Origin: Anoxypelagibacter denitrificans
GTDB taxonomy: Bacteria; Pseudomonadota; Alphaproteobacteria; Pelagibacterales; Pelagibacteraceae
Length of the DNA: 26,418 nt
NCBI GenBank assembly: GCA_017640265.1
Contig: JAGFVZ010000006.1
Location: 1 to 26,418, forward strand
Direction: 5' to 3'
The notes beneath the pieces are model-generated. The model saw nothing but the letters and a program-made list of their open reading frames with translations, did no database searches and was not told the DNA's origin. Every line of letters starts with the position of its first letter. Position 1 is the stretch's first letter. Positions 6,958 to 15,567 of this stretch are shown here, piece by piece. A program made the position numbers and the translations under genes.

Positions 6958-7515
6958 TTATTTGCTAAATGAAATGCTTAAAATTTTATCTGGATCAGAA
7001 ACGCTGCCGTTTGGTCCGTCACCTTTTTTTATCTTATCAATAAATTCCATTCCCTTTGTAACTTTGCCAAAGGCAGTATATTGTCTATCAAGATGCGGTG
7101 ATGCCTCTAAACAAATGAAAAACTGACTATTACCACTATCTGGATTTTGTGATCGGGCCATTGACAACGTTCCTCTCTCATGAGGTATATCACTAAATTC
7201 AGCTTTCAAATCCGGTAGATCCGAACCTCCTGTTCCAACCAAACGAAGATCGTAATTTTGACTATTAGAATTACCAAATTTTACATCGCCAGTTTGAACC
7301 ATAAAACCATCAATGACTCTATGAAATACAACGCCATCATATTTTTTATTCTTGGCTAGAGTTTTTATTCTTTCGACATGATTTGGAGCAATATCCTGAA
7401 ATAATTCTATCTCAACATTACCATGCTCAATTTTTAAAATCATTTTATTCTCTCCCGCGTTAACATTTATAATATAGAAAATAATTAAAAAAAAAAATAA
7501 AAATAGTTTTTTCAT
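6958..7515 (-). CDS. Periplasmic cyclophilin-type peptidyl-prolyl isomerase
   Basis: This 185-residue protein has a signal peptide (residues 1-20, MKKLFLFFFLIIFYIINVNA, cleaved before GEN) followed by a single cyclophilin domain. It would catalyse cis-trans isomerisation of X-Pro bonds in exported proteins. The active-site block F64-H-R66-V-I-D-G-F-M-V-Q-T-G-D is intact, with the substrate-pocket residues SQFFI (130-134) and H141-LDRQYTAFG. The signal peptide is encoded partly by a run of eleven T residues (minus strand, 7487-7497). The start overlaps the coaD stop by four bases (ATGA), and tgt follows after five bases. Family certain; the specific gene name (ppiA versus ppiB-like) is not decided. 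Confidence 0.94.
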   Translation of the reverse strand: MKKLFLFFFLIIFYIINVNAGENKMILKIEHGNVEIELFQDIAPNHVERIKTLAKNKKYDGVVFHRVIDGFMVQTGDVKFGNSNSQNYDLRLVGTGGSDLPDLKAEFSDIPHERGTLSMARSQNPDSGNSQFFICLEASPHLDRQYTAFGKVTKGMEFIDKIKKGDGPNGSVSDPDKILSISFSK

Positions 7516-8009
7516 CTAAATTTTAATTTGAGCGCTTTGATAACAGATTTCGTTGCAAATTGTCTTAGATCTCCATTAAGTTTGGCTATTTCTTTAATAA
7601 ATTTAGATGAAATTATTTCATTTTCGATATTTGACATTAAAAATATGGTCTCTATATTCTTATCCAATTTCTTATTCATCCCTGCCAGTTGAAATTCATA
7701 TTCAAAGTCTGAAACCGCCCTTAATCCTCTAAGAATTAGTGAAGCTTTGTATTTTTTACATAATTTTGTCGTAAGTCCGTCAAAAGAAATTATCTTAATT
7801 TTATTCCTATTTAAATGTAAGTCATAAAAAAGTGATTTCTTTAAGATTTCCATCCTTTCATCAACATCAAATAAATGTTCTCTTTTTTCTACATTCTCTG
7901 TAGCGGCAACAATTAATCTATCAACAATTTTTAAAGATTTTTTTATTACATCAACATGTCCTAATGTGATTGGATCAAAAGTTCCGGGATAAATTGCAAT
8001 TCTTGACAT
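7512..8009 (-). CDS. coaD: Phosphopantetheine adenylyltransferase
   Basis: The 165-residue CoaD makes dephospho-CoA from ATP and 4'-phosphopantetheine, the penultimate step of coenzyme A synthesis in the cytoplasm. The nucleotidyltransferase motif PGTFDPITLGH (8-18), the phosphopantetheine-binding LRGLRAVSDFEYEFQLAGMN (about 93-112) and the ISSKFIKE block near residue 133 are all present. Length matches the family. It begins two bases after the gyrA stop and overlaps the next gene by four bases, so expression is tied to the ssb-gyrA transcript. Confidence 0.96.
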   Translation of the reverse strand: MSRIAIYPGTFDPITLGHVDVIKKSLKIVDRLIVAATENVEKREHLFDVDERMEILKKSLFYDLHLNRNKIKIISFDGLTTKLCKKYKASLILRGLRAVSDFEYEFQLAGMNKKLDKNIETIFLMSNIENEIISSKFIKEIAKLNGDLRQFATKSVIKALKLKFR

Positions 8010-8011
8010 TA

Positions 8012-10585
8012 TTATTCAATATTATCTTCTATCTTTATTGTCGATACAACTTTTTCCTCTCCAGATAATTTTATAATTCTTACTCCTTGTGTATTTCTAC
8101 CGGCAATCCTAATATCTTTTACAGGGCATCTTATAACTCTACCTTTGTTAGTCGATAATATTATTTCGTCATCTTGGGAAACAACAAGGGTAGAAGTAAC
8201 ATTTCCGTTTCTTTTAGAGTTAACTATGCCAATTATTCCCTTTCCTCCTCTATTTGTAACTCTAAAGTCAAGGAATGAAGTTCTTTTTCCATAACCGTTT
8301 TCGGTAATTGATAAAACATATTTTTTTATAATTTCTTTTTTTGAACCATTTTTCTTTACAAAATTTTGTACATTTTTAGTGTTATCAATTATGGATAAAG
8401 ATATAACATTATCATTTTCTGATAAATTTATACCCTTCGTGCCTTTAGAGGATCTGCCTTTAAATAATCTCAATTTTTTTGACATAAACCTTATACATTT
8501 TCCGTATTTTGTACCCAAAATTATATCTTGGTCCTCTTTACATTTTTCAACACCAATGATTTTATCGTTCTCATCAAGTTTCATAGCAATTTTTCCGCTT
8601 GCACTTATGTTTAAAAAATCAGCTAAAGAATTTTTTCTAATCTTTCCCTTGGCAGTAGCAAATACTACGAAAAGTTTTTTCCATTCATCTTCATTTTCAG
8701 GTAACAACAATGTTGATGTTATAGATTGGTTGTTTTTAAGGGGAAGAAGATTAAAAAGTGATTTTCCTTTGGAAACTAAACTTCCCTTTGGTATTTTCCA
8801 GGCTTTTAATTTATAGGCAAGACCTTGAGAGGAAAAAAATAAAACTTGGCTATGAGAATTTCCCGATAATATTCTTACAACAAAATCTTCTTTTCCTGTG
8901 ATAATGCCTGTTTTACCTTTCCCTCCTCTTTTTTGAGGCTTCACTGAAGATAAGGATCCGCGTTTTATATAACCTTGATTAGTAATATTTATAACAACAG
9001 CCTCTTTTTGTATCGTTTCTTCAATATTGTAATTTAATACAGCGTCAATAATTTTTGTTCTTCTTTTAACTGCAAATTTTGATTTAATTTTTTCTAATTC
9101 GTCAATTATTAAATTAAACAATTCTTTTTTAGATTTAAGAATTTTATTATAATAAATAATTAATTTTGAAAGTTCCTTAATTTCATTTTCAATCTCATTA
9201 ATTCCAAAGGCCGTTAATTTTTGAAGTTTTAATTCTAAAATTGAATTAACTTGAGTATTGGAAAGTTGATATTTAAAAATATTCTTTTTTTTCTCAATTA
9301 ATGATACTAATTTTGAACTTTTTTTAATCGACCATTTTTTACTTATTAAATTTTTCTTTGCAATTTCTATATTTTTTGAACTTTTTATGATTTTAATTAT
9401 CGGATCAATATTTTCAACGGCCGTTGCTATACCAATTAATATATGGGCTCTTTCCTCAGCCTTGCCTAAATCAAATTTAATTCTTCTTAATACAGTTTTT
9501 TCTCTAAAAATAACAAATTCATTAATAAAATCTTTAAGATTTAAAATTTTAGGTTTGGCATCAACTATTGCTAAAGTATTAAATCCAAATGAAGATTCTA
9601 TACTTGTTAATTTATAGAGCTGTCTTCTTATAGTTTCGGCCTCTACTCCTCTTCTTAAGTCGATAACAACTCTAATACCGTCTTTGTTTGACTCATCTCT
9701 TATATCGCTGATACCTTCAATCTTTTTTTCTCTTGCTAGTTCAGCAATTCTTTCGTTAAGAACTGATTTATCTATCTGGTAAGGAATAGATTTAATTACC
9801 AATCTTATTTTTCCATTTTTTAAATCCTCTTGTTCTATCTCGCCTCTTATTTTAAAAGAGCCTCTGCCTTTATTGTAACCTTGCTTTATAATATCCTTGC
9901 CTACAATGATTCCTCCTGTTGGAAAGTCTGGACCAGGAATATATTTCATCAATTGTGAGATTGTAATATCTTTATTTTTAATAAAATTAATTGTTCCGTC
10001 TATAATTTCACCAAGATTATGAGGCGGAATACTTGTAGCCATGCCAACGGCAATACCGCCAGCTCCGTTTACAAGAAGATTCGGATATTGAGAGGGAAGA
10101 ACTGTAGGTTCGGTTTCGGTTTCATCATAATTATTTCTATAATCAACTGTATTTTTTTCCAAACCATCAGTTAAGAACTGAGCAACTTTTGACAGTTTTG
10201 TTTCTGTATATCTCATTGCGGCAGGAGGATCTCCGTCAACTGAACCAAAATTTCCTTGTCCGTCTATTAGAGGTAAACTCATTGAAAAATCTTGAGCCAA
10301 TCTAACTAAAGCATCATATACGGCTTGATCGCCATGGGGATGATATTTACCTATAACATCTCCAACTATTCTTGCTGATTTTCTAAATTGTTTGTTCCAA
10401 TCATAGCCACCCTTATACATTGCATAAATAATTCTTCTGTGTACAGGTTTTAAGCCATCTCTTACATCTGGAAGAGCTCGACTTACAATAACGCTCATGG
10501 CATACGAGAGATAAGACGAGCTCATCTCTTGATGAACAAATATAGGTTTAAAAGATGATTTATTTTTTATTTCGGCTTTTTGCAT
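8012..10585 (-). CDS. gyrA: DNA gyrase subunit A
   Basis: This 857-residue protein is the breakage-reunion subunit of gyrase, which with GyrB introduces negative supercoils. The N-terminal domain has the catalytic tyrosine Y126 in AAMRYTETK and the DNA-gate region HPHGDQAVYDALVRLAQ. The position equal to E. coli S83 is Q87, while the equivalent of D87 is kept as D91. The C-terminal domain has the GyrA box QKRGGKG, required for wrapping DNA, and a further RGGKG in a later blade. The C-terminal acidic tail is short compared with E. coli (875 residues). It follows ssb after five bases and precedes coaD by two. Confidence 0.97.
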   Translation of the reverse strand: MQKAEIKNKSSFKPIFVHQEMSSSYLSYAMSVIVSRALPDVRDGLKPVHRRIIYAMYKGGYDWNKQFRKSARIVGDVIGKYHPHGDQAVYDALVRLAQDFSMSLPLIDGQGNFGSVDGDPPAAMRYTETKLSKVAQFLTDGLEKNTVDYRNNYDETETEPTVLPSQYPNLLVNGAGGIAVGMATSIPPHNLGEIIDGTINFIKNKDITISQLMKYIPGPDFPTGGIIVGKDIIKQGYNKGRGSFKIRGEIEQEDLKNGKIRLVIKSIPYQIDKSVLNERIAELAREKKIEGISDIRDESNKDGIRVVIDLRRGVEAETIRRQLYKLTSIESSFGFNTLAIVDAKPKILNLKDFINEFVIFREKTVLRRIKFDLGKAEERAHILIGIATAVENIDPIIKIIKSSKNIEIAKKNLISKKWSIKKSSKLVSLIEKKKNIFKYQLSNTQVNSILELKLQKLTAFGINEIENEIKELSKLIIYYNKILKSKKELFNLIIDELEKIKSKFAVKRRTKIIDAVLNYNIEETIQKEAVVINITNQGYIKRGSLSSVKPQKRGGKGKTGIITGKEDFVVRILSGNSHSQVLFFSSQGLAYKLKAWKIPKGSLVSKGKSLFNLLPLKNNQSITSTLLLPENEDEWKKLFVVFATAKGKIRKNSLADFLNISASGKIAMKLDENDKIIGVEKCKEDQDIILGTKYGKCIRFMSKKLRLFKGRSSKGTKGINLSENDNVISLSIIDNTKNVQNFVKKNGSKKEIIKKYVLSITENGYGKRTSFLDFRVTNRGGKGIIGIVNSKRNGNVTSTLVVSQDDEIILSTNKGRVIRCPVKDIRIAGRNTQGVRIIKLSGEEKVVSTIKIEDNIE

Positions 10586-10590
10586 TTAAC

Positions 10591-11049
10591 TTAAAAAGGG
10601 ATTTCGTCATCAAGATCGGAATTATCTTGTGAGATTTCGTCATTTGGTAAAGCGCTTTTAGTTTGAGAAGTTTCGTTGGAATTATTAGATTTATTTTTTC
10701 CATCTAACATTGTTAAAGATGAATTGTAACCTTGTAAAACAATTTCCGTTGAATATTTGTCTTGTCCAGATTTTTCATCTCTCCATTTTCGAGTAGCTAG
10801 TTGACCTTCTAAATAAACATTGGCCCCTTTTTTTAAGTATTGCTGAATGACATTAATCAAACCTTCGTTAAAAATTACAACCCTGTGCCATTCTGTTTTT
10901 TCTTTTCTTTCTCCTGTGGATTTATCTTTCCAACTTTGGCTTGTCGCAATGCTCAGTCTTGCAATATTCTTGCCGTTAACCATTTGTTTAATTTCTGGAT
11001 CTGCTCCTAGTCGGCCTATTAATTGTACTTTATTTAAACTTCCTGCCAT
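10591..11049 (-). CDS. ssb: Single-stranded DNA-binding protein
   Basis: The 152-residue SSB has an N-terminal OB fold (about 1-110; starts MAGSLNKVQLIGRLGADPE, with TEWHRVVIF and YLEGQLATRKW). A polar, asparagine- and serine-rich linker follows, then the acidic tip DLDDEIPF that docks repair and replication partners. It would work as a tetramer at replication forks. It is the first gene of ssb-gyrA-coaD-ppi-tgt and diverges from uvrA across 101 bases. A good promoter is visible about 50 bases upstream of its start. No alphaproteobacterial SOS box is seen. Confidence 0.97.
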   Translation of the reverse strand: MAGSLNKVQLIGRLGADPEIKQMVNGKNIARLSIATSQSWKDKSTGERKEKTEWHRVVIFNEGLINVIQQYLKKGANVYLEGQLATRKWRDEKSGQDKYSTEIVLQGYNSSLTMLDGKNKSNNSNETSQTKSALPNDEISQDNSDLDDEIPF

Positions 11050-11099
11050 AATATTTTAGGTTTATTATTAATGAATAAAATTTTAACTAAAGGTAATAT

Positions 11100-11129
11100 A
11101 TCATATTTGGTCTATAAATATAAGGTCAA
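11100..11129 (-). promoter_or_regulatory. Putative sigma70-type promoter of ssb-gyrA operon
   Basis: On the minus strand TTGACC (11124-11129) is followed by 18 bases and TATGAT (11100-11105), giving a start near 11093 and a leader of about 44 bases before the ssb ATG. These are among the closest matches to consensus in the window. For uvrA on the other strand only a weak TAGAAT (11136-11141) is seen. Confidence 0.55.
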
Positions 11130-11150
11130 TCTATTTAGAATAGAAAAAAG

Positions 11151-14027
11151 ATGTTGAAAAAGATATTGATTAAAGGGGCTAAAGAGCACAATTTAAAAAA
11201 TATTTCTTTAGAAATTCCAAAAGAGAAATTAGTGGTAATTACAGGCCTATCAGGCTCTGGTAAGTCCTCTCTTGCTTTCGACACAATCTATGCTGAAGGA
11301 CAAAGAAGATATGTGGAAAGTCTTTCTGCCTATGCAAGACAATTTTTAGATAAAATGAAAAAACCAAAAGTTGACTTAATTGAAGGCCTTAGTCCTGCTA
11401 TTTCAATAGAACAAAAAAATACTCCAAAAAATCCAAGATCTATTGTTGCTACAGTAACTGAGATTTATGATTATATGCGTGTTTTATTTGCAAGAGTAGG
11501 TATTCCCTATTCTCCATTTACAGGAAAGCCAATTGTTTCTCAATCCGTTAGCGAAATGGTAGATAAAGTAAAAGCTTTGCCAAAAAATTGCACTATTTTT
11601 TTACTTGCCCCCGTCGTGAGAGGAAGAAAAGGAGAATATAAAAAAGATATAATTAATTATAAAAAAAGAGGTTTTCAAAAAATTAAGGTTGATGGAAAAT
11701 ATTACGATATAAATGATTTTCCTGATTTAAATAAAAAAATAAAACACGATATTTCAATACTTGTGGACAGAATAGTGTTGAATTCAAATTTAGGTAACAG
11801 GTTAGCTGATAGCATTGAAACTGCGTTAAATCTTTCCAATGGTCTTTTGGTAGCCGAATATGAAAATGAAACTATACCTAAAAAATTTCGGAAAAAAGAA
11901 AGTGTAACTTTTTCTTCTAAATTTTCCTGCCCTGAGAGTGGTTTTACAATAGAAGAAATAGAACCAAGACTATTTTCTTTTAATAGTCCTTTTGGAGCCT
12001 GTGAAGAATGTGAGGGTATTGGGCGTAATTTAAATGTTGATCCAAATTTAGTGATTCCTGATAAAAATAAAAGTATTGCGGACGGCGCCATTGAACCATG
12101 GGCAAAATCTAAATTCCTGTACTATGCTCAAACTTTAGCCTCGATTGCAAAACATTACAAATTTTCATTAGACCTGAAATGGAAAAAACTTCCAAAAAAA
12201 ATACAAGATATAATTCTTTATGGATCTGACGAAGAAGAAATTAAATTTTATTACGATGATGGATATGAAAAATATGATACTAAAAAAACTTTTGAAGGTG
12301 TAATCAATAACTTAGAAAGAAGATATTTAGAAACTGACAGCGATTGGAAAAGAGAAGAAATATCCCAATATCAAAGTGAAACAAATTGTGAAAAATGTAA
12401 AGGCCTTAGATTAAAAGATGAGGCTTTATGCGTAAAAATTAACAAGTTAAATATAAGTCAAATTACACAGTTTTCTATAGAAGATTCACAAAAATGGTTT
12501 GCTGACCTTGAAAATGTTTTGACACTTAAAGAAAAAAAGATTGCTCAACATATATTGAAAGAAATTAACGAAAGATTAAATTTTTTGTTAAATGTTGGCC
12601 TAAATTATTTAACTCTTTCTAGAGAGTCAGGTACTCTCTCTAGTGGTGAATCTCAAAGAATAAGGTTGGCATCACAAATAGGATCGGGTTTAACAGGTGT
12701 TTTGTATGTTTTGGATGAACCATCAATTGGACTCCATCAAAGAGACAATAAAAAATTGATTGCGGCTTTAAAAAAATTAAGAGATTTAGGTAATACAGTT
12801 ATTGTTGTTGAGCACGATGTGGAAACAATGGAAAGTGCAGATCATATAATTGATCTTGGTCCTCAAGCCGGATTGAATGGAGGAAATATAACGGCTGAAG
12901 GAAATTTAAAAAATATTATAGAAACAAAAGAAAGTATAACTGGAAATTATTTATCTGGAAAAAAATTTATTCCGGTTCCAAAAAAAAGAAGAATTGCAAA
13001 AAATGGAAGATTTTTAGAAATTATAGGTGCAACTGGAAATAATTTGCAAAATGTAAATTTAAAAGTTCCAATTGGAACATTTACTTGTGTAACTGGTGTT
13101 TCTGGCAGTGGAAAATCAACTTTAATTTTACAAACATTATTTAATGCCCTTAATTTAATTTTAAATAAAAACAAATCAAGAAAATTACCCAAGCCATTTA
13201 AAAATTATAAGAGTGTAGAATTAATCGATAAAGTAATTGATATAAACCAATCACCAATAGGAAGAACGCCAAGGTCTAATCCTGCTACCTACACTGGAGC
13301 TTTTGGTCCCATCAGAGATTGGTTTGCAAATCTTCCAGAATCTAAAACAAGAGGTTATAGGCCGGGAAGATACTCTTTTAATGTAAGAGGTGGTAGATGT
13401 GAAACGTGCGAGGGTGACGGTGTCATCACTTATGAAATGCATTTTTTACCAGATGTCTATATTCCTTGTGATACTTGCAAGGGAACTAGATATAATAGAG
13501 AAACCTTAGAAATTAAATTCAAAAATAAAAATATTGCCGATATTTTAAACATGAGTGTAGATGAAGGGTGTGATTTTTTTCGAAATATTCCTGCTATTTA
13601 TTCAAAACTTTTAACCTTAAAGCATGTCGGTTTGGGTTATATAAAAGTAGGACAACAAGCCACCACTTTATCAGGTGGTGAGGCCCAAAGAATAAAACTG
13701 GCTAAAGAACTTTCTAAAAGATCAACGGGTAGAACTTTATATATTCTAGACGAACCAACAACAGGATTGCATTCGCACGATATAAAAAAACTTTTAGAAA
13801 TATTACAAGCCTTTGTAAATACAGGAAATACCGTAATTGTAATTGAGCATAATTTAGATGTTATTAAAACTGCTGATTGGATTATAGATATGGGTCCTGA
13901 AGGAGGATCTGGAGGTGGACAAATCATTGCTGAAGGATTTCCAGAAAAAATTGCAGAAATAAGTCAAAGTTATACAGGTAAATTTTTGAAAAATTTAATA
14001 AATAATAGGATGAGAAAAACAGCATAG
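11151..14027 (+). CDS. uvrA: Excinuclease ABC subunit A
   Basis: This 958-residue ABC ATPase is the damage sensor of nucleotide excision repair and loads UvrB at lesions. It has two ATPase modules: Walker A GLSGSGKSS (32-40) with signature LSSGESQRIRLA (about 495-506), and GVSGSGKST (about 649-657) with LSGGEAQRIKLA (about 839-850). The C-terminal zinc finger CETCEGDG ... CDTCKGTRYN (from about 750) is complete. The N-terminal one reads C260-P-E-S263 ... C284-E-E-C287, with serine replacing one cysteine. I recall this as normal for alphaproteobacterial UvrA, so it is not a defect. The start ATG at 11151 gives the family N-terminus directly. The TAG stop lies 27 bases before the next gene's ATG. 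Confidence 0.97.
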   Translation: MLKKILIKGAKEHNLKNISLEIPKEKLVVITGLSGSGKSSLAFDTIYAEGQRRYVESLSAYARQFLDKMKKPKVDLIEGLSPAISIEQKNTPKNPRSIVATVTEIYDYMRVLFARVGIPYSPFTGKPIVSQSVSEMVDKVKALPKNCTIFLLAPVVRGRKGEYKKDIINYKKRGFQKIKVDGKYYDINDFPDLNKKIKHDISILVDRIVLNSNLGNRLADSIETALNLSNGLLVAEYENETIPKKFRKKESVTFSSKFSCPESGFTIEEIEPRLFSFNSPFGACEECEGIGRNLNVDPNLVIPDKNKSIADGAIEPWAKSKFLYYAQTLASIAKHYKFSLDLKWKKLPKKIQDIILYGSDEEEIKFYYDDGYEKYDTKKTFEGVINNLERRYLETDSDWKREEISQYQSETNCEKCKGLRLKDEALCVKINKLNISQITQFSIEDSQKWFADLENVLTLKEKKIAQHILKEINERLNFLLNVGLNYLTLSRESGTLSSGESQRIRLASQIGSGLTGVLYVLDEPSIGLHQRDNKKLIAALKKLRDLGNTVIVVEHDVETMESADHIIDLGPQAGLNGGNITAEGNLKNIIETKESITGNYLSGKKFIPVPKKRRIAKNGRFLEIIGATGNNLQNVNLKVPIGTFTCVTGVSGSGKSTLILQTLFNALNLILNKNKSRKLPKPFKNYKSVELIDKVIDINQSPIGRTPRSNPATYTGAFGPIRDWFANLPESKTRGYRPGRYSFNVRGGRCETCEGDGVITYEMHFLPDVYIPCDTCKGTRYNRETLEIKFKNKNIADILNMSVDEGCDFFRNIPAIYSKLLTLKHVGLGYIKVGQQATTLSGGEAQRIKLAKELSKRSTGRTLYILDEPTTGLHSHDIKKLLEILQAFVNTGNTVIVIEHNLDVIKTADWIIDMGPEGGSGGGQIIAEGFPEKIAEISQSYTGKFLKNLINNRMRKTA

Positions 14028-14040
14028 ATTTTTAGTTTTA

Positions 14041-14049
14041 TGCTATAAT
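14041..14049 (+). promoter_or_regulatory. Consensus extended -10 element before the PuuD-like gene
   Basis: TGC-TATAAT (14041-14049) is a perfect extended -10. The start ATG of the next gene is at 14055-14057, only five bases after the hexamer, so the predicted transcription start coincides with the start codon. No -35 or Shine-Dalgarno sequence is visible. Confidence 0.6.
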
Positions 14050-14054
14050 GAATC

Positions 14055-14657
14055 ATGGTTAGTTTATTACAATCGCTATCAAAGACTATTCATCTGTCAA
14101 TAGTCCTTGCTATTTTGTTATTCCTTGGGCTGTTTTTTGCTGGTGGAGACTGGGCTTTTGATCAATTATTTTGGAGCTGGTTATTTAGATACTTACATGT
14201 TCTTTCGGGGATTATGTGGATAGGTCTACTTTGGTACCTAAACTTTGTTCAAATACCAAGCATGCCAAAAATTCCGGACGATCAAAAACCAGCGATTGGC
14301 AAAGTAATAGCACCAGCCGTTCTCTTTTGGTTTAGATGGGCAGCATTGGCAACAATAGTTACCGGTTTAATAGTTGCTACCTTAAATGGTTATGTACACC
14401 AAGCAATGATTTTAGGCATTGGAAGTGGTGGAGGTAAAAATGCGGCGATCGGTATTGGAATGTGGTTAGGTTTAATCATGGCTTTTAATGTGTGGTTCAT
14501 TATTTGGCCAAATCAAAAAAAGGTTCTTGGAATTGTAGAAGCCGGGCCTGAAGAAAAAGCTAAATCAGCAAAAATAGCAATGTTAGCTTCTAGGACAAAT
14601 ACTCTATTGTCGCTACCGATGTTATTGTCGATGGTAATGGCTCAAAATCTTTATTGA
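14055..14657 (+). CDS. Short PuuD-like (Urate_ox_N family) multi-pass membrane protein
   Basis: This 200-residue inner-membrane protein has about five hydrophobic segments (roughly 12-30, 38-62, 84-110, 132-152 and 182-198). The stretch RYLHVLSGIMWIGLLWYLNF (45-64), with H48, and the FRWAALATIVTGLIV segment resemble the N-terminal membrane domain of PuuD-type urate hydroxylases. It lacks the rest of that enzyme and its C-terminal cytochrome c domain, so urate oxidation should not be assumed. Family resemblance is fair; function is unknown. Composition differs from the neighbours: codons are richer in G+C (about 40% by eye) and Gly, Ala, Val and Trp are common while Lys and Asn are rare. It ends one base from convergent secF. 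It could instead be a heme- or quinone-linked membrane protein. Confidence 0.7.
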   Translation: MVSLLQSLSKTIHLSIVLAILLFLGLFFAGGDWAFDQLFWSWLFRYLHVLSGIMWIGLLWYLNFVQIPSMPKIPDDQKPAIGKVIAPAVLFWFRWAALATIVTGLIVATLNGYVHQAMILGIGSGGGKNAAIGIGMWLGLIMAFNVWFIIWPNQKKVLGIVEAGPEEKAKSAKIAMLASRTNTLLSLPMLLSMVMAQNLY

Positions 14658-14658
14658 T

Positions 14659-15567
14659 TTAATTGTTCTCTTGATCTTTAGCTATAGTTTTATAACTTAC
14701 ATTTAAATATTTAAGTATTGGACTGGCGACAAATATTGATGAGTATGTTCCTATTATAACTCCAATAATCATGGCTAGCGCAAAGCCTCTGAGTATTTCT
14801 CCGCCCAAAACAAAAATTGAAATTAATGCTAAAAGCGTTGTTAATGATGTAATTATGGTTCTAGATAAGGTTTCGTTTATTGAAGTATTAGTTATTTCTT
14901 CAATTTTTGAACTAGAGAACTTGGAAAGATTTTCTCTTATCCGGTCATAAATCACAACGGTATCATTCATTGAATAACCAACAATAGTAAGAACAGCGGC
15001 AACAATTGATAGATTAATTTCCAAAGATAAGAAAGAAAACAATCCAATTGTGATTAGAACATCGTGAAATATTGCTAATATAGATCCAACGCTAAATTGC
15101 CATTCAAACCTCACCCAAATATAAAAAAGCATTGCGCCTAAAGCTAGGGCTATAGCTAATAATCCAGAATTCAAAAGTTCAGCACTTACTTTTGGACCAA
15201 CATTTTCTACTCTTCTAAAATTAACATCTGTTTGTAATTTATTTTTTACATTTTCTTTAATTGTTTTAATGTTATTTTTATCGTCAAAATTTTTCTTTTC
15301 AAATTTGATTAAATAATCACCTTCTTTTCCAAATTGTTTCACATTTAAGTCGCCCAAATTGATGTTTGAAAACGATGAGCGAATATCAGCTATCCCTATA
15401 ATTTTTGAGTCGACTCTCAATTCAATTAAAGTCCCCCCTTTAAAATCTATTCCAAAATTCAAACCTTTAAAAAAAATCAATATCAAACTCGCTAATACCA
15501 AAAATAATGAAGTTAGATTAGATGTTTTAAAATTTCCTACAAAATTGTAATTTGGTACATGTTTCAT
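14659..15567 (-). CDS. secF: Protein translocase subunit SecF
   Basis: The 302-residue SecF pairs with SecD in the inner membrane and uses proton flow to pull proteins through SecYEG. It shows the N-terminal helix and periplasmic P1 motif NFGIDFKGGTLIELRV (about 32-47), VGPKVSAELL before the second helix, and the conserved fourth-helix region VGYSMNDTVVIYDRIRE (about 196-212). Six membrane segments can be counted. The start overlaps secD by four bases (ATGA). The stop lies one base from the stop of the opposing PuuD-like gene. It is the last gene of the long minus-strand run. Confidence 0.96.
   Translation of the reverse strand: MKHVPNYNFVGNFKTSNLTSLFLVLASLILIFFKGLNFGIDFKGGTLIELRVDSKIIGIADIRSSFSNINLGDLNVKQFGKEGDYLIKFEKKNFDDKNNIKTIKENVKNKLQTDVNFRRVENVGPKVSAELLNSGLLAIALALGAMLFYIWVRFEWQFSVGSILAIFHDVLITIGLFSFLSLEINLSIVAAVLTIVGYSMNDTVVIYDRIRENLSKFSSSKIEEITNTSINETLSRTIITSLTTLLALISIFVLGGEILRGFALAMIIGVIIGTYSSIFVASPILKYLNVSYKTIAKDQENN

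Noticed and set aside
8379..8816. Long open frame antisense to gyrA (and similar frames opposite secD, serS, scpB, uvrA and dgt)
   Set aside because: All are shadows of well-recognised genes on the other strand, with no family resemblance and no plausible start context.
11109..11127. Direct repeat GGTC-N11-GGTC between ssb and uvrA, considered as an operator
   Set aside because: Four-base half-sites with a spacing that matches no regulator I know; one copy is part of the ssb -35 element. Chance is sufficient.
11928..12012. Cysteine-to-serine change in the first zinc finger of UvrA (C260-P-E-S263)
   Set aside because: I recall C-P-x-S as the usual form in alphaproteobacterial UvrA, so it is a lineage trait rather than damage here. 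The second finger is complete.
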